Source: Diadema setosum (taxonomy: Eukaryota; Echinodermata; Echinoidea; Diadematoida; Diadematidae). From it: a stretch of 64,000 nucleotides of DNA. This document shows positions 48,650-60,151 of this stretch, piece after piece (position 1 is the first letter of the stretch; each line of letters starts with the position of its first letter). The stretch lies in NCBI GenBank assembly GCA_033980235.1, contig CM067072.1, positions 24,255,192-24,319,191 on the forward strand. Reading direction: 5' to 3'. The notes under the pieces are model-generated. The model was not told the DNA's origin and did no database searches. It saw only the letters and a list, made by a program, of their open reading frames with translations. The position numbers and the translations under genes are program-made.

Positions 48650-51600
48650 TTCAACAACCTTAATAGGGAGAGTCTGATGAGGAGAGTCTGATGAGGAGAC
48701 TATGCAGAGAAACAAAAAGAAAATGGAATGGAGAGAGAGAGAAAAAAAAAGTGAGAGAGTAAGGAAGGGAGAAGGAGCTCTGAAGGGGCCAGTGAAGGGG
48801 AAGAACTGGGTTGGATGATAGTCACTGCTTTGACGAATGGATATGTGTCGATGTAATGGGGGCTTTGATCTGCCCTTCCAATCAGTCACCAGGAGCAATT
48901 CAAGTGAGAGTGCACTCTCTGTCAAGTTTAAGTTCTATTTGGATTGCTCTTTACCCTCACGTTCATTATGTACGAAACTTTGGTGACATACATTATGTAA
49001 TGGGGTGTTGGTGACGGCGTCGGGCGGCCACGGGCAGCGGACGGACGTACGCATCGGTTGAATGGCACCAGCTGGTTTCAAAAGACAGCAGATGCTGATC
49101 AAATGTTTGCCCAAGCTCCTCTTGCCTATTCTCCCATCTTACATGACATGCAAAGCTTTACGTTATTATCTCAAGCATCTCCTGCCCTGTCCGTGGCTCA
49201 GACTGCCTAGTAGAAGCGAAGGTCCCTGCTGACCCAACTTCGCATTCATGTCCTTGATTTTCATGACGCATGCGTCCATCCGCCAATCAACATCTGTGAA
49301 CTAGGGTGAAGTAGTTATCATATAGGACAATTTTCATTCTCTTTTTTCTTTATCATTCTGGAATTTCATAGCAAGATGCCTGCAGTTTCTACAAGAAGAA
49401 TGAAGCTGGACCTTTTGAATACGGAATGACTTGATGTGACAGAAATTTGCAATTCTACATTAATCTTTTGACAGAGCAAGACAACTCGCGTGGCATATTA
49501 TGCTGTTGTAGTATATTCTCTACATGTATCCAAATGTCTTCAACACAAAAGGAAAGTGACTCATGTCTCCAACAGGAAAGGATTATGAATCATATTAAAG
49601 ATCTATACAAACCCATCACTGAATGTTTGCTGCCTCAAGAGACTGAACAGACTGTACGTGCAATACACTCCATGAGTATAGTTTTTGTGAATCCAGACTT
49701 GTGGAGACAAGTTATTTTCAAGTTCTTGATAAATTTGCGACTGAGAAGCAGAGTGATTGTAGGCATGAATATTAATTACTTTAAATACTGCTGACTGCTA
49801 TTTGCGCACTGCATAGGCGGTGACCACACTGCATAAATGCATCTGGGTAATACTTTTCTATGTTGTTGGTTTCCATTGTACCATTCAACTCTTTCCAGTA
49901 ATACTTTGAGATAGCGTACATCCCTCTTTATGTAACACTGCAAAACTATATGATAGTGTACAGTGTATGTTTAGCACAGGCACAAGGCCCATTTTTTGCC
50001 TAACAAAAAAAAAAAAATAATAATAATTATATCATTGGCTGAGGCCGCAAATAAAGTGCAATAAATATCCATAAACCTTGTCTTCCTTCTCCTTTCTCTT
50101 TAAATGAAGACAATAAGGCAGTCTTAATAAAGCACGCTGCCTCACGCACGTTGCACCGCAAAATGTCACATGCTCGAATTTCAAGATGCAGCACATGAAA
50201 GCCGAGTATGTCTCAACAGCACGGTGTGTGCAAAAAAAAAAAAAAAAAAGGAGCAGACCGACCAAAACAGAACCTCATCTGTGGCAGAAAGCGCACAATC
50301 ACCATGCACGACACTATACACTACCTCAAGTGATTCCTCCCTCCAAAATAAAACAGCCATTTACTGACAGTGAGGCAATGAGGCAAAAAGACCTGTGCAT
50401 CAGGTGAGCAACAGGGGCCTTCCCCAACTTGCCTCAACCAAACACCAGGGTTCCCTGAAGTCCACACATTTCAATTTAAGCAAGTCTCTTGTTCTGCAAA
50501 CTGATCTTCAACCATAATCTCATCTCTTGTCATCTATACGCTATTGCTGTCTACCATATAACACAATTCAGGATGTATTGGTGAGAGAGAAATACACAGA
50601 AAAATATGGTCACAATGCTTGTAATTGTAGAGTGCTCATTATAAGCACTGGAGATGCAGAAAATGAGTCTAATCAGAATGAAAAGGTTAATGGCATTATT
50701 CAAAATTCTATTGCAATGAAAACAATCCTTCACTGGAGTGGACCTTCTCATGAAGGGCTACTGATGAATGCAAAACTTTCAAAATTAATGTTTTGCACAA
50801 AAATAATAAAGAGATCTTTAAGTATGTATTTTGACTAAAATATTGTACATTTGTACCCGTTACCTCTAATATTGCAGAAAAGTAGGTAGGCTGAATCCTA
50901 AGTACAAATTGCAGAACATTTGGTGGCAGCTGTGGAAATTCTCGTATACTATCATAATCAAGTTTGTTTCAATGAACAAAACAATAGTACAATCATAAAT
51001 CTTTAAGAAAAGAAGTTTAGTTCTTACATCACAACACTGCGGTAAATAGTGTGCAAGCAGCTTAATAATGCATCCCCTGCAAATATTTATAAAAGATTTC
51101 ATACATGGTATATATCATGTTTGTCAGCATGTTTAACTGCATTATCAAATGCTAGCTGTGTATACCTGTCACTATTCATTTATTTTCTCCCCAGTTTGTG
51201 GTGTCATTGTTTGATTTTTTAATGGAGCTCACCAATCATAATCAAATGAGTGCGGAGAAATACACACTGACAGGATATTATATCAACCCCTAGGGAACAA
51301 TAACAAACGGAACATATGCCACATGAACATTGTTCTGCATCATACGCAATGTCAGATTACACTATTCTCTGCACAGAAGGATAGCGGTGATTCTCTTTGG
51401 TGGTCCTACTATAATGTCAGTCATGTGTTTGTGCAGGTCACTGCACTTTCTGATGAGATGAGGTTGATCTACCTACCTCATGCCACGGGATGTTAGGTTT
51501 GATAGATCACATCTTTTAGCGAGTGTTTCTGGGAAGTGCACTACTCTATTTGAAATCACTGATGATCCCTTTAAGGCCTATTTGTTTCTCATGTGATCAG

Positions 51601-54243
51601 ATACAAGAACTTTATCTCCCTCTCCTTTATTTCATTTTCCTCCCTATATTCTTCTTTAATTTTTTTTTTCCTCTCTGGTGCTACATGTTATATTCGTCTC
51701 TACACCTGCACAGGTGAACACTCTATTCATTACAGAGATTTGTAGTTCTGCACCTTCTCTGTGCTACATGTACATCAAACGAAACCACATGATCGTTACA
51801 AAGCAATGCATCCTATCACATTTTCAATAATTTGCTCCATGCATTTTCTCTATTAATGCATTCTGATATAAAACATTCTACTAATCCCTGAGCAAGTAAT
51901 TACAATGTAGTATCATACTTCAAATACATACAATCACAAGGATACAGAAAACAAATAGTTGTAGTTAATTCTTATAGTGTAGTAATAGTGAACATAGCTT
52001 GTTTGAATAGTTTTTCTTGTCTACACCCAAGCTGCACACATTATGTGATGCTTTGTATTTGATCATGAAATATAACCAGCAATAGAAAATTCCTTCAAGC
52101 AGTTTCCCTGAGTTTCACTTGTGCGTGATAACGGCTCTTCCTTGTCATAAAAGTAACCATTTTGATGAATGTCTGTCAGCAATAGAGTGCCTTTGTTTGA
52201 CGGACTTATTGAATGCATTATAAACATTGAATACAAACACTATATATCACACATGAGGAAAAGCTGTTAATGTCAAGTTCACCCATTACATGATTAAAGG
52301 ACCCATGCTACAACACATTTCTACACAACTAGTGTACACCTTGTACTTGTATAGTGTGTCTGCATGTGTGCCTGTGTGCATGTTTGTGAGTGTGCATGTC
52401 TGTGCACACACCATGGAGGAAGCAAAAGGAAATTAGAAAATTTTCAAAATGCTTTTCAATAGAAATCTGAAATATCTAACAACTTTTCCAAACACTCCGA
52501 TGTGATATTAATGCACTCTGGGCAATGTTTAAAAAGAAAGCACACACATAAATCCAAGTGAACAAGTGAAACAAATCCAAACTTGGAATGGTACATTTGG
52601 CCTCTATGAACAGCATACTGCTTGTCTGCACGTTTGACAGAATGTTTATTCCCAAGTCACTACCTGTTCATCAGTGGTAGATGTGAAATTACCCCCCCCC
52701 CCCACTTCCTCACAACTTGGATACTTGTACCTCTTCTGTACACAGTAAGAAAGCATAAATGTACTACACTTGTGCTACTGACTGTGATCATCATTCAAGT
52801 TCATGGTGACACCTACCGAGAAAACCCTAATCTTTAAATGGAGGAATTTATTATTCAAAAACAAGGATCAAATCTTCCTCACGAATCTGGCAACAGTGCA
52901 ATGATCAAAGCTTCTGGCAACGTTCCAATACTGTAAGGGGTATGGTCATCTACTAACACTGTGTGTGCTGCCTGATAAATTGTAATTCTTACAAGTGCAT
53001 TGATCTTTGACAAATAAACTTGAGGAAGAACAGAAAATGAGATGAATTAATTAAAAAGTGATATTCTTATAATTGTACTACTTGTAAAAGCCTGGCAAAG
53101 TTGATATTGATTAAGCATTTATTTCAGAAGAACCAACTTGCTATCAATTATTTTACTGTTTGAATTCAAATTTGCAAAGAGAGGAAGAATGAGAACGCTA
53201 TTTAAGTAGGTATAAAAGGACACTTATCAACACTATAAAAACTAGAATGTGGAACTGATATGATATTCATTTTGAATTTATGTCAGTTGTTTGATTGCTG
53301 GTTCAACTCTCTTGGACAAGCCTCTTTTGCATAAATCTCCTCTTTCTTTGCAAATTAAAAAAAAACAAAACAAATAACAAAGTTCTGCCACAATCTTGGA
53401 GAGATTCCCCCCCCCCCAACAATCAATAACTATTGATGACAGTCAAGCATCAGACATAACATCAGGCATTAGGAACGATATGCAGCCATCTTGCATTTTA
53501 AATACCTTGATACTAGATATTATCATGGGAATGTAATCATTCACTGCTGCTGAGTAACTAGCAGTGAAATGCTGCCAAAAAAAGAATGTTGTAAAGAGAC
53601 TGTGAAAAAAAAGAACCTGTTGAAACTGCAGAAGTTATATCATGTATCACACATTATGAGTACCCAGATTTTAATCATCGTTCCAAAATTTCACCCACTG
53701 TGTTCACTCACTGTTAAGATGCTTGGCATGACTGTTACTAAATGACAAGATGTAAGTACTGTACTCCATGGCTTTTATATGTGGTCTTCTGTACCAGCAA
53801 AACATTACAGATCACATTCCAAAAATGGAATGCTTCTCATCAAAGAGTCCTTTCATATTTCTGCTTTTCATCAGCTTTTGGCATGACATTGGAACTGCAC
53901 CTCAGGTTTGCCTCCAAGAGAAGGGTGAATATAATGCCCCCAATGGATTTAATGTTGAATTCAAGATTTTAAAGTTATAAAAAAAAGTGACAGCAAGACT
54001 ACACTGCTCTGACCAATTATCACGAGATTAAAGGAGAAAAGTGAAGTAGGAAATAGAGGAAGAACTTCATGTCAAGCAATGTTATGACATAGGGTTGATA
54101 AATTTTGTTCAATTGTGCATCCCATTGCAGTGAAAAAAAAGAAAAGAAAAAAAATTATATGACTTAAAGTACAAGTTAAATGACAGGTGGACTATTAGAC
54201 TGTCTGTGAAGACTAGACAATGGAGTGAATCAGACAGACTTAC
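48650..54243. other. Unannotated intron-like DNA downstream of the 54.2 kb exon
   Basis: If the gene model is right, this is the start of the intron that follows the 54244 donor. No exon or transposon could be supported. G/C and A runs occur at 50229-50249 (A), 52692-52702 (C) and 53407-53417 (C). Confidence 0.4.
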
Positions 54244-54892
54244 CCATGAGATCCGAGTCGCTGTAGGTGTGGGAGTCGTAGCCAGACAGCCCCCGCAGTC
54301 TGACTTCAATCTTGCTCATCCCAAGAGGACGTTTCCCAGGCGAGGATGAAACTGAGCGCTTGACCGGCCCCGTGGTTCCATTGGAACCAACAGAAAGGCT
54401 GTTGACATGAATGTTTGGGGTCGATACAGTCTTACAGTGAGGCACATGATCGCAGAGTTTGTCCTCATCGGAGGAGCTTCCTGCACTGGACGGGGGTCTC
54501 TTGTCAGGGTGCATCTTTAAGCGGTTGGTGGGCGAAGGCGGAGCAGACAGGTGCTGGGCTGGTATAGTGGTAAATTGGGTCCTCACAAGTTCAGGAGAGG
54601 TTTCTGTGGTGTAGATGATTGGTGCCGTCATTCCGTTCATGACGACTTCGGGCGTGGTGGGCCTACTGCCATGGCCATTTGCCATCGGAGGGGGCGTGGC
54701 AGTAGGCACCTGTCCGTTCGTTGTCGGGGGCTGACCATTCTGCAGTGGAGGGGATGCAGGTATTGGGGGTTGGCCATTTTCCTTAGGAGGGTCCTTTGGC
54801 AATTTGGTGATCCCCTCGTCAGTCTTCTTGCTTTGTGACTCCATCTCTGAGCTCTCTGGGACTTCGATCTCGATATCCTTTGCCGTACTCAT
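54244..54892 (-). CDS. Coding exon: 216-codon disordered N-terminus, unknown protein
   Basis: On the minus strand CATTTTCTAG (AG at 54894-54893) is an acceptor that places the ATG at 54892-54890 as the first bases of the exon. The frame runs 216 codons plus one base to a consensus donor, ATGG then GTAAGT (GT at 54243-54242), a phase-1 intron. The peptide starts MSTAKDIEIEVPESSEMESQ. It has NGQ repeats at residues 39-41, 52-54 and 59-61 with NGH at 72-74 in a Pro/Thr-rich block, possible proline-directed phosphosites (near residues 80, 99, 120, 158, 184), an acidic PPSSAGSSSDEDK segment at 133-145, and an ordered-looking tail RLRGLSGYDSHTYSDSDLM. GC and CpG are clearly above the flanks. No catalytic domain is present. 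An untranslated first exon must lie to the right. This is probably the regulatory N-terminus of a scaffold or signalling protein, but that is inference and no family is named. Confidence 0.85.
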
Positions 54893-55628
54893 CTAGAAAA
54901 TGCAACAAGAGTGAACCCTGATTAAAAACAACAATCTCTACATGTACGCAAACGTATACTGGAACTGAATCTTGGCAGTTTTGTTACATGCTGCTACAAA
55001 GGCATTGCACCGAAATGTGAAAAGCACTCCCAATTTGAATATGTAGTTAAAGTATAAAAACATTTTAATCATGCCCATATGTTGAAAGGGATCAAATTTA
55101 GACCTAAAGGCAGTTGCACTCTTTAAACTTTATAGGCTGCCATGAAAACACAAGAATCAATATTGTAAAGTAATGAGTAATGAATACTAAATACGCAGCC
55201 TCTGGGGGCAACCACCTTGCAGTAGATCCTCTTCTGTTTTCCTACACTCCTACACAATACAATGATATGGATTGTATACTTTCACAAGGTAGAATTTCAA
55301 AAAGTCAGATAATCTGCCCCACCATTCTTTGTCTGACAGTTTCACTTCTCACTATTAAAGTCTAGATGCTGTCTCTTTGCTGAATATAAAGGCAATTTTT
55401 ATACCACAATATATCCGTAGAAAGTCTCCTGTTCTGTTCTTTTATGCATGTGAATGCCATTCTGCTGATTTAAGGCCACTGGTATAGTCAAGGCAACCTA
55501 AATGGTCACTTCATACATTCTAGCCCATTTGACTCTTACATTGTATCTCACTCGAATGCCGTAGAGCTTTCCAAGACAAAGGGTCTGCAGCGTATGAGAC
55601 ATAATTCCATCACAAACAAATAGTTGTA

Positions 55629-55798
55629 CAGTCAAACCTGTCTAGAGCAACCACCATATATAGCAACCACCTGCCACTGAACACAATTCCTCCCAAGAGA
55701 AAAGTTGGGTTATAGCGACCCTGTCTATAGCAGCCATCTGCCTACAACAGCCACTTTTGTTTTTCCCTTGGGGTGGCCACTATAGACAGGTTTGACTG
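55629..55798. mobile_element. 170 bp TA MITE (CAGTCAAACCTGTCTA ends)
   Basis: TA at 55627-55628 and 55799-55800 flank ends CAGTCAAACCTGTCTA and TAGACAGGTTTGACTG, exact 16 bp inverted repeats. Internal GCAACCACC-type and GCGACC/GCAGCC repeats follow. The TA duplication fits the Tc1/mariner superfamily. It lies about 740 bp upstream of the 54.2 kb exon. Confidence 0.9.
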
Positions 55799-55943
55799 TA
55801 TTTGAGAGTTGCTCCCACACCTGTTCATAGGGTCTTAGTCTTCTTTCAAGCACAATTCCTCGTCATGTTCAAGGTGACTTGAATAGATAAAAGTGCATGA
55901 ACAGAATCACAGAAGTTTCATCAAAAGCACGTACGTGATACTG

Positions 55944-56036
55944 TTAACCCACTGAGGACAGACTGATTTTGCTGTAACACAGATTTCCCATAGACACCTG
56001 CCCAAGCATTCTCAGGACTCGTCCTCAACAGGTTAA
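55944..56036 (+). mobile_element. 90 bp hairpin element, family B copy 8
   Basis: TTAA at 55944-55947 and 56033-56036. The arms are CCCACTGAGGACAGACTG and GGACTCGTCCTCAACAGG. The inner palindrome is degraded (CCCAAGCATTCTCAGG). Confidence 0.9.
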
Positions 56037-56105
56037 GAGTATACATTCAATTATTCTCAGGGTATGGAGAAAATAATGCTAATAATCATAAAATAGTGTT
56101 AATCT

Positions 56106-56566
56106 TTGCCTGACCTTTGACTCTTGACCTCAGACTTCATGACCAAAAACTTCAAAGAAAATGTGTACAGGCAACACAGTTAGGCAATACATTTATAATG
56201 TCCTAAGTTTCATGAAGATTCAGACAGAACCTTCAGCCATATTTCAGAGATGTGGAGGAAAAAAGTGAAATTTCAACGTTCACATTTGACCTTTGATAAA
56301 ATCTTTATATGACCCCAAAATTTTCCACAGAGAATCCTAACCTAGAAATGCCATTGCAGAGCTATGAGGGAAATAGTAACATTTGAACACTTGAGCTTGA
56401 CCTATGACCTTTGATATTGAGCATATACCCAAAAGTTTATGGGCACAGGTTGCTCCACTCCAATAATATGCCAACAAATACATCAAATGGTTAAAGTTAC
56501 ATCATCCACAAAATTGATTACAGATGGATGAACGGACAACCCAAAGACATTACAATGCCTCCTTAA
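56106..56566 (+). repeat. Dispersed TGACCTTTGA-rich repeat
   Basis: Repeated TGACCTTTGA and TGACCTATGACCTTTGA blocks alternate with CATGAAGATTCAGACAGAA. The segment ends in CAGATGGATGAACGGACAAC followed by ATTACAATGCCTCC. This style of repeat is familiar from marine invertebrate genomes as a degenerate dispersed sequence. The assignment is from memory of the pattern. No ORF. Confidence 0.55.
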
Positions 56567-58390
56567 TACTCTCTTTGATTTCAAAGAAAAGGGAAATTTA
56601 GTGAAAATTGGTATACAGATCCTTGAGAGACTTGTGTGACTGTGTTTTCACCACCTCCTATTCACAAATTAGATGGCTGAGACTATGCTGTAGTATCCCT
56701 GTTTCTGATTAAAATACATTGTGCAAATTAAAATTTAAAATTACACAATTTTGTTATTATACATGTAGGTCTGATTTTGATGAAACCTTCCTCTACCACT
56801 TTATTCCCCAGATCTAGGGCTATCAATCAAAGCCAACTAAAATGTGATGTAAGAAAACAAACACCAAGTCTGGATGAGAATCATATCACAATAGAACCAA
56901 TTATTTAACACCTATAAATAGATCCCTGTCATTTGATTGGTTGTTTAATACTGGTCATTTGTCCCATTTCACTGTTACATCATCATTCCTGCGATTGTGG
57001 CTCCATTTATCGAGCAATATTGGATCCATGGGATTTGATCCATTGCATGCACGCCGAGAGCCCGACACACTACATATTTTTTTTAAAGTAAAACGCTTGC
57101 GTTTGCAGTGTACATGCAATCAAGCATATCAACAGACAAGCGCTAGCATATAATATTCTGTCCAATGCACTCAGAAACATTCATTATTTGTATACTTAAC
57201 AGTCACCAGAAGTCTGGATTGGGAAGTCAATGGCTGGGACAGAAAACTCACAGGAAGTCCAGCCGGTCGATCCATTCAATAAAAAGCAGCCTGGGATGGG
57301 AATGCTTTTATATGAAATATCGCAGCAGAATATTTAAACAGGAAACCCAGATGGAGGAATCTCTCGGTGGCACAAAAGGCGAGCACAGTAAGCGGTACAA
57401 CGACAGTCTGAATAAAACAAAATATAATATCGATGCAATCTCATCATCGAAAAAATCTCACGCATCAAGCCTGGCTAATTCATGATCTCATTCCCACGGA
57501 AGGTTAATTTGCAGCCCCCAATCCTACCCCCTCTCCCCCCCCCCCCAAAAAAAAAAAAAAAAAAAGAGAGAAAGAAATGTCTTTGGCATGATCCCTTTCA
57601 GAAAAACAATGCATAGCTGATGGAACACACCTCAAGCCCGTAGGAGGCGGATCACAACCCTGCCATTGCTCTGCATAATGAACGACTTTAAAGGTAGTTA
57701 TCTCTCTCCAGTATTAGCCCCCATCTCAAATGCAATTACTAAAAGTGATGAACAACACTATAAATGTATAATTTTTCACAGGTGTATTCAAGTTGTCAAA
57801 CCTCTGCCCATGGTGTTTGAAAGCCCTTCAAGTGTGATTGCAGCTTCCCAAAGAACATTTAATGCAAACAGCAGCCTTCTCAGCTGCCTCGTCATGTGTG
57901 TTGACCTTGGCATCACTATGAAGTTTGCACTCACATGAAGAAATCAAGCAGTAAACAAAACTCTCACTGTTCAATTCATCGCCATTATAAATACCAGAGA
58001 ACGTTTAATGGCTGGACATTGAAAAGGGGAGAATATCAAAGAATACTGTCAATTCTCTGATGACACTTTGACCAATAATACGGCCTTTGCTATTCTGATA
58101 TCAAATATCACCTTCACTTGGGAAGTGGTAAAAATAGGCAGAAATACGGACAACATGTATAAGCCCGGTATTGCAACACAACACTATTTTTTTTACACTG
58201 GTAGAACAGAAATTTTAACAAAACAGAGAAACAAAAAGTTACAATTTACAACATTTATAGGATATTCAGAAAATAATTTTTGTTGTATTCTCTTAAATTC
58301 ACTCATATGACGCACCACACTGTATCCCATGGTACTGTCATATATCCCGAGTTACACGTATGGTGTCGCGCAGCACCATCTCGTGTTCAT
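56567..58390. other. Unannotated DNA upstream of the 54.2 kb exon
   Basis: A frame at 57165-57485 is hydrophilic but has no splice or domain support. An untranslated first exon of the minus-strand gene could lie here or further right, but none is identifiable. Confidence 0.35.
57535..57565 (+). repeat. C12 then A19 homopolymer junction
   Basis: Twelve C (57535-57546) are followed directly by nineteen A (57547-57565). Confidence 0.9.
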
Positions 58391-58391
58391 A

Positions 58392-58725
58392 AAGCCCGCT
58401 GCACACTACACGATTTTGCCCCGATTTACCAGTCTTAAGACCTTAAGACTAGAAGTGTGACGTCACAGTCTTGCCATTTTCTAGTCGTACGACTGGGTCT
58501 TAGCGCCAGTCATAGAGATTTGACATGTTGAATTTCTACGACCAGTCGGGAGCTTTCAGCCATTCACAATGCAGTAAAATGCAAGCTCACGCAGTGCGCA
58601 CTGCGCGCGCTTTACAGTCGGGTCGTATAGTGTGCGGTGTCCGGTCGTACGACTGGTCTTAAGACCCAGCTTGGCTTAAGACTTTAAGACCAGTCTGATC
58701 TTGTAGTGTGTGGTGGCCTTAAGAT
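58392..58725. mobile_element. About 330 bp hAT-like MITE
   Basis: The inverted ends are AAGCCCGCTGCACACTACACGAT and the complement of ATCTTGTAGTGTGTGGTGGCC. The subterminal repeats CAGTCTTAAGACCTTAAGAC and GGTCTTAAGACCCAGC..CTTAAGACTTTAAGACC are inverted on both sides, and GTCGTACGAC occurs twice. The GC and CpG content is above the flanks. No ORF. The target duplication is not clear, so hAT is only likely from the terminal pattern. Confidence 0.75.
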
Positions 58726-59128
58726 GTACAAATACACACTGCCATTATGCCAGCCAAATTTTAGCGCTTGACAATAATGATCCCAATGCCAATTCAGCCC
58801 TGTTATGACTTTCCAAATCGTAACATATTTATAGTGATAGTAGCAATACTGAAATAGTTTTTTTTTTTTAAACCTATTAGAATTTTGAGCAATTATTCAC
58901 AATGAAATCATTTCAATCCACAAACTTGTCTTCTGATGAACTTATTTTACATCTTCCTTAAACTGGTAATCCATATTACGGTGCTGCTGTCTGAGAGTGA
59001 CAGAGAGATCACTGGACAGTGTAGTGTGTGTGTGATGATCAATCATTTTATAATGCTGCTGCACTGCCGAGCTCATTGCTGTAATATCATTTTCTTTCAT
59101 AAAGCATTAAAACATACTCTCACCCAAT

Positions 59129-59225
59129 ATTTGGTAAGCCAGGATACAGCATTAAAAAAAAAATAAAAAAATAAGAAAAAATAATTCAACAAAATGGCAG
59201 ATTTCTATTTCATGCTCCACGGTAC
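59129..59225 (+). repeat. Dispersed repeat, copy 2 (GGTAAGCCAGGATACAGC type)
   Basis: This is the same order of landmarks as 715-803: TTTGGTAAGCCAGGATACAGC, an A-rich run, ATTCAACAAAATGGC and a CACGGTAC end. The terminal palindrome seen in copy 1 is not kept here. Confidence 0.55.
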
Positions 59226-59973
59226 TATAAGCCCCATCATAATATGCTGCTAGAAATGTACCATTTCGTGATTGATATTTTATAGCAGAGTGGTCCATTT
59301 TCATCCCTTGAAGTTTCATCAACAAAAATGTATAAAGCCTATTTTTCTAAATAGCTGTGCATGAATGCACATTCAAAAGGTACTTCATACATATTACTGG
59401 CATCTTTGTGTAGTCAGCAATAGCAATTTAGAAGAAAAAACTCACTACCAAGGAGACTGCATGAGAATGTATACACCTGTACTCTGCATCTTGCTTTGTC
59501 TGCAACCTGTGTGTTAAAGGAATCACAAAGCAAGTTTTATACAGCAGATCATGCTTTACACAACTCTATGTAAATGCTGCATGCTTGTGGATGAAAGATA
59601 GCCTATATCTTGTGGATACAAATGTACTATGTATTTCACATACTTAAATTTCAGGTGCTCATGCATTCTCATGCATACAAATGAAGATAAACACAGACAC
59701 GCATATTCGAAAGTCACATTTTAAAGTGACAGAATCCTCTAAAAGATCCCTGGACATACACCTCAATATGTATGATGAACTCTACCCACAGTTCACTTAA
59801 CTCCACAGCAACGCCGGCGGAATAAATTGACGATCATCCTCCTATCAACCCAAATTGATTTGGAAATGAAAACATTTAAGCCCCGAAAAGCCGAAATCTC
59901 TGTTAAACATTAACGACTAGTGGCACGAAGGGACTTCAGTCGATGCCACCACGCTACCCCACTTTCAATCAAT

Positions 59974-60151
59974 CTATCCAGACAGCTCTCCCCATCTCTC
60001 CTTCTCTATCTCTCCAGCTATCTCTTTCTATATATATATATCTCTTTCTCTCCCCTTCTCTCTGTCGGTCTTTTTCTCTCTCTATACATACCTAGTATCT
60101 CTTTCTCTATCTCTCTCTCTCTCTCTATCTCTCTCTTTCTCTCTCTATCTC
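59974..60151 (+). repeat. (TC)n-rich low-complexity tract
   Basis: CTCTCTATCTCTC-type repeats with a TATATATATA island at 60031-60040. The reading frame through it is compositional. Confidence 0.88.

Noticed and set aside
49447..49794. 115-codon plus frame
   Set aside because: AT-rich codon mix and no recognisable features. Likely chance.
57165..57485. 106-codon hydrophilic plus frame
   Set aside because: No exon borders or family.
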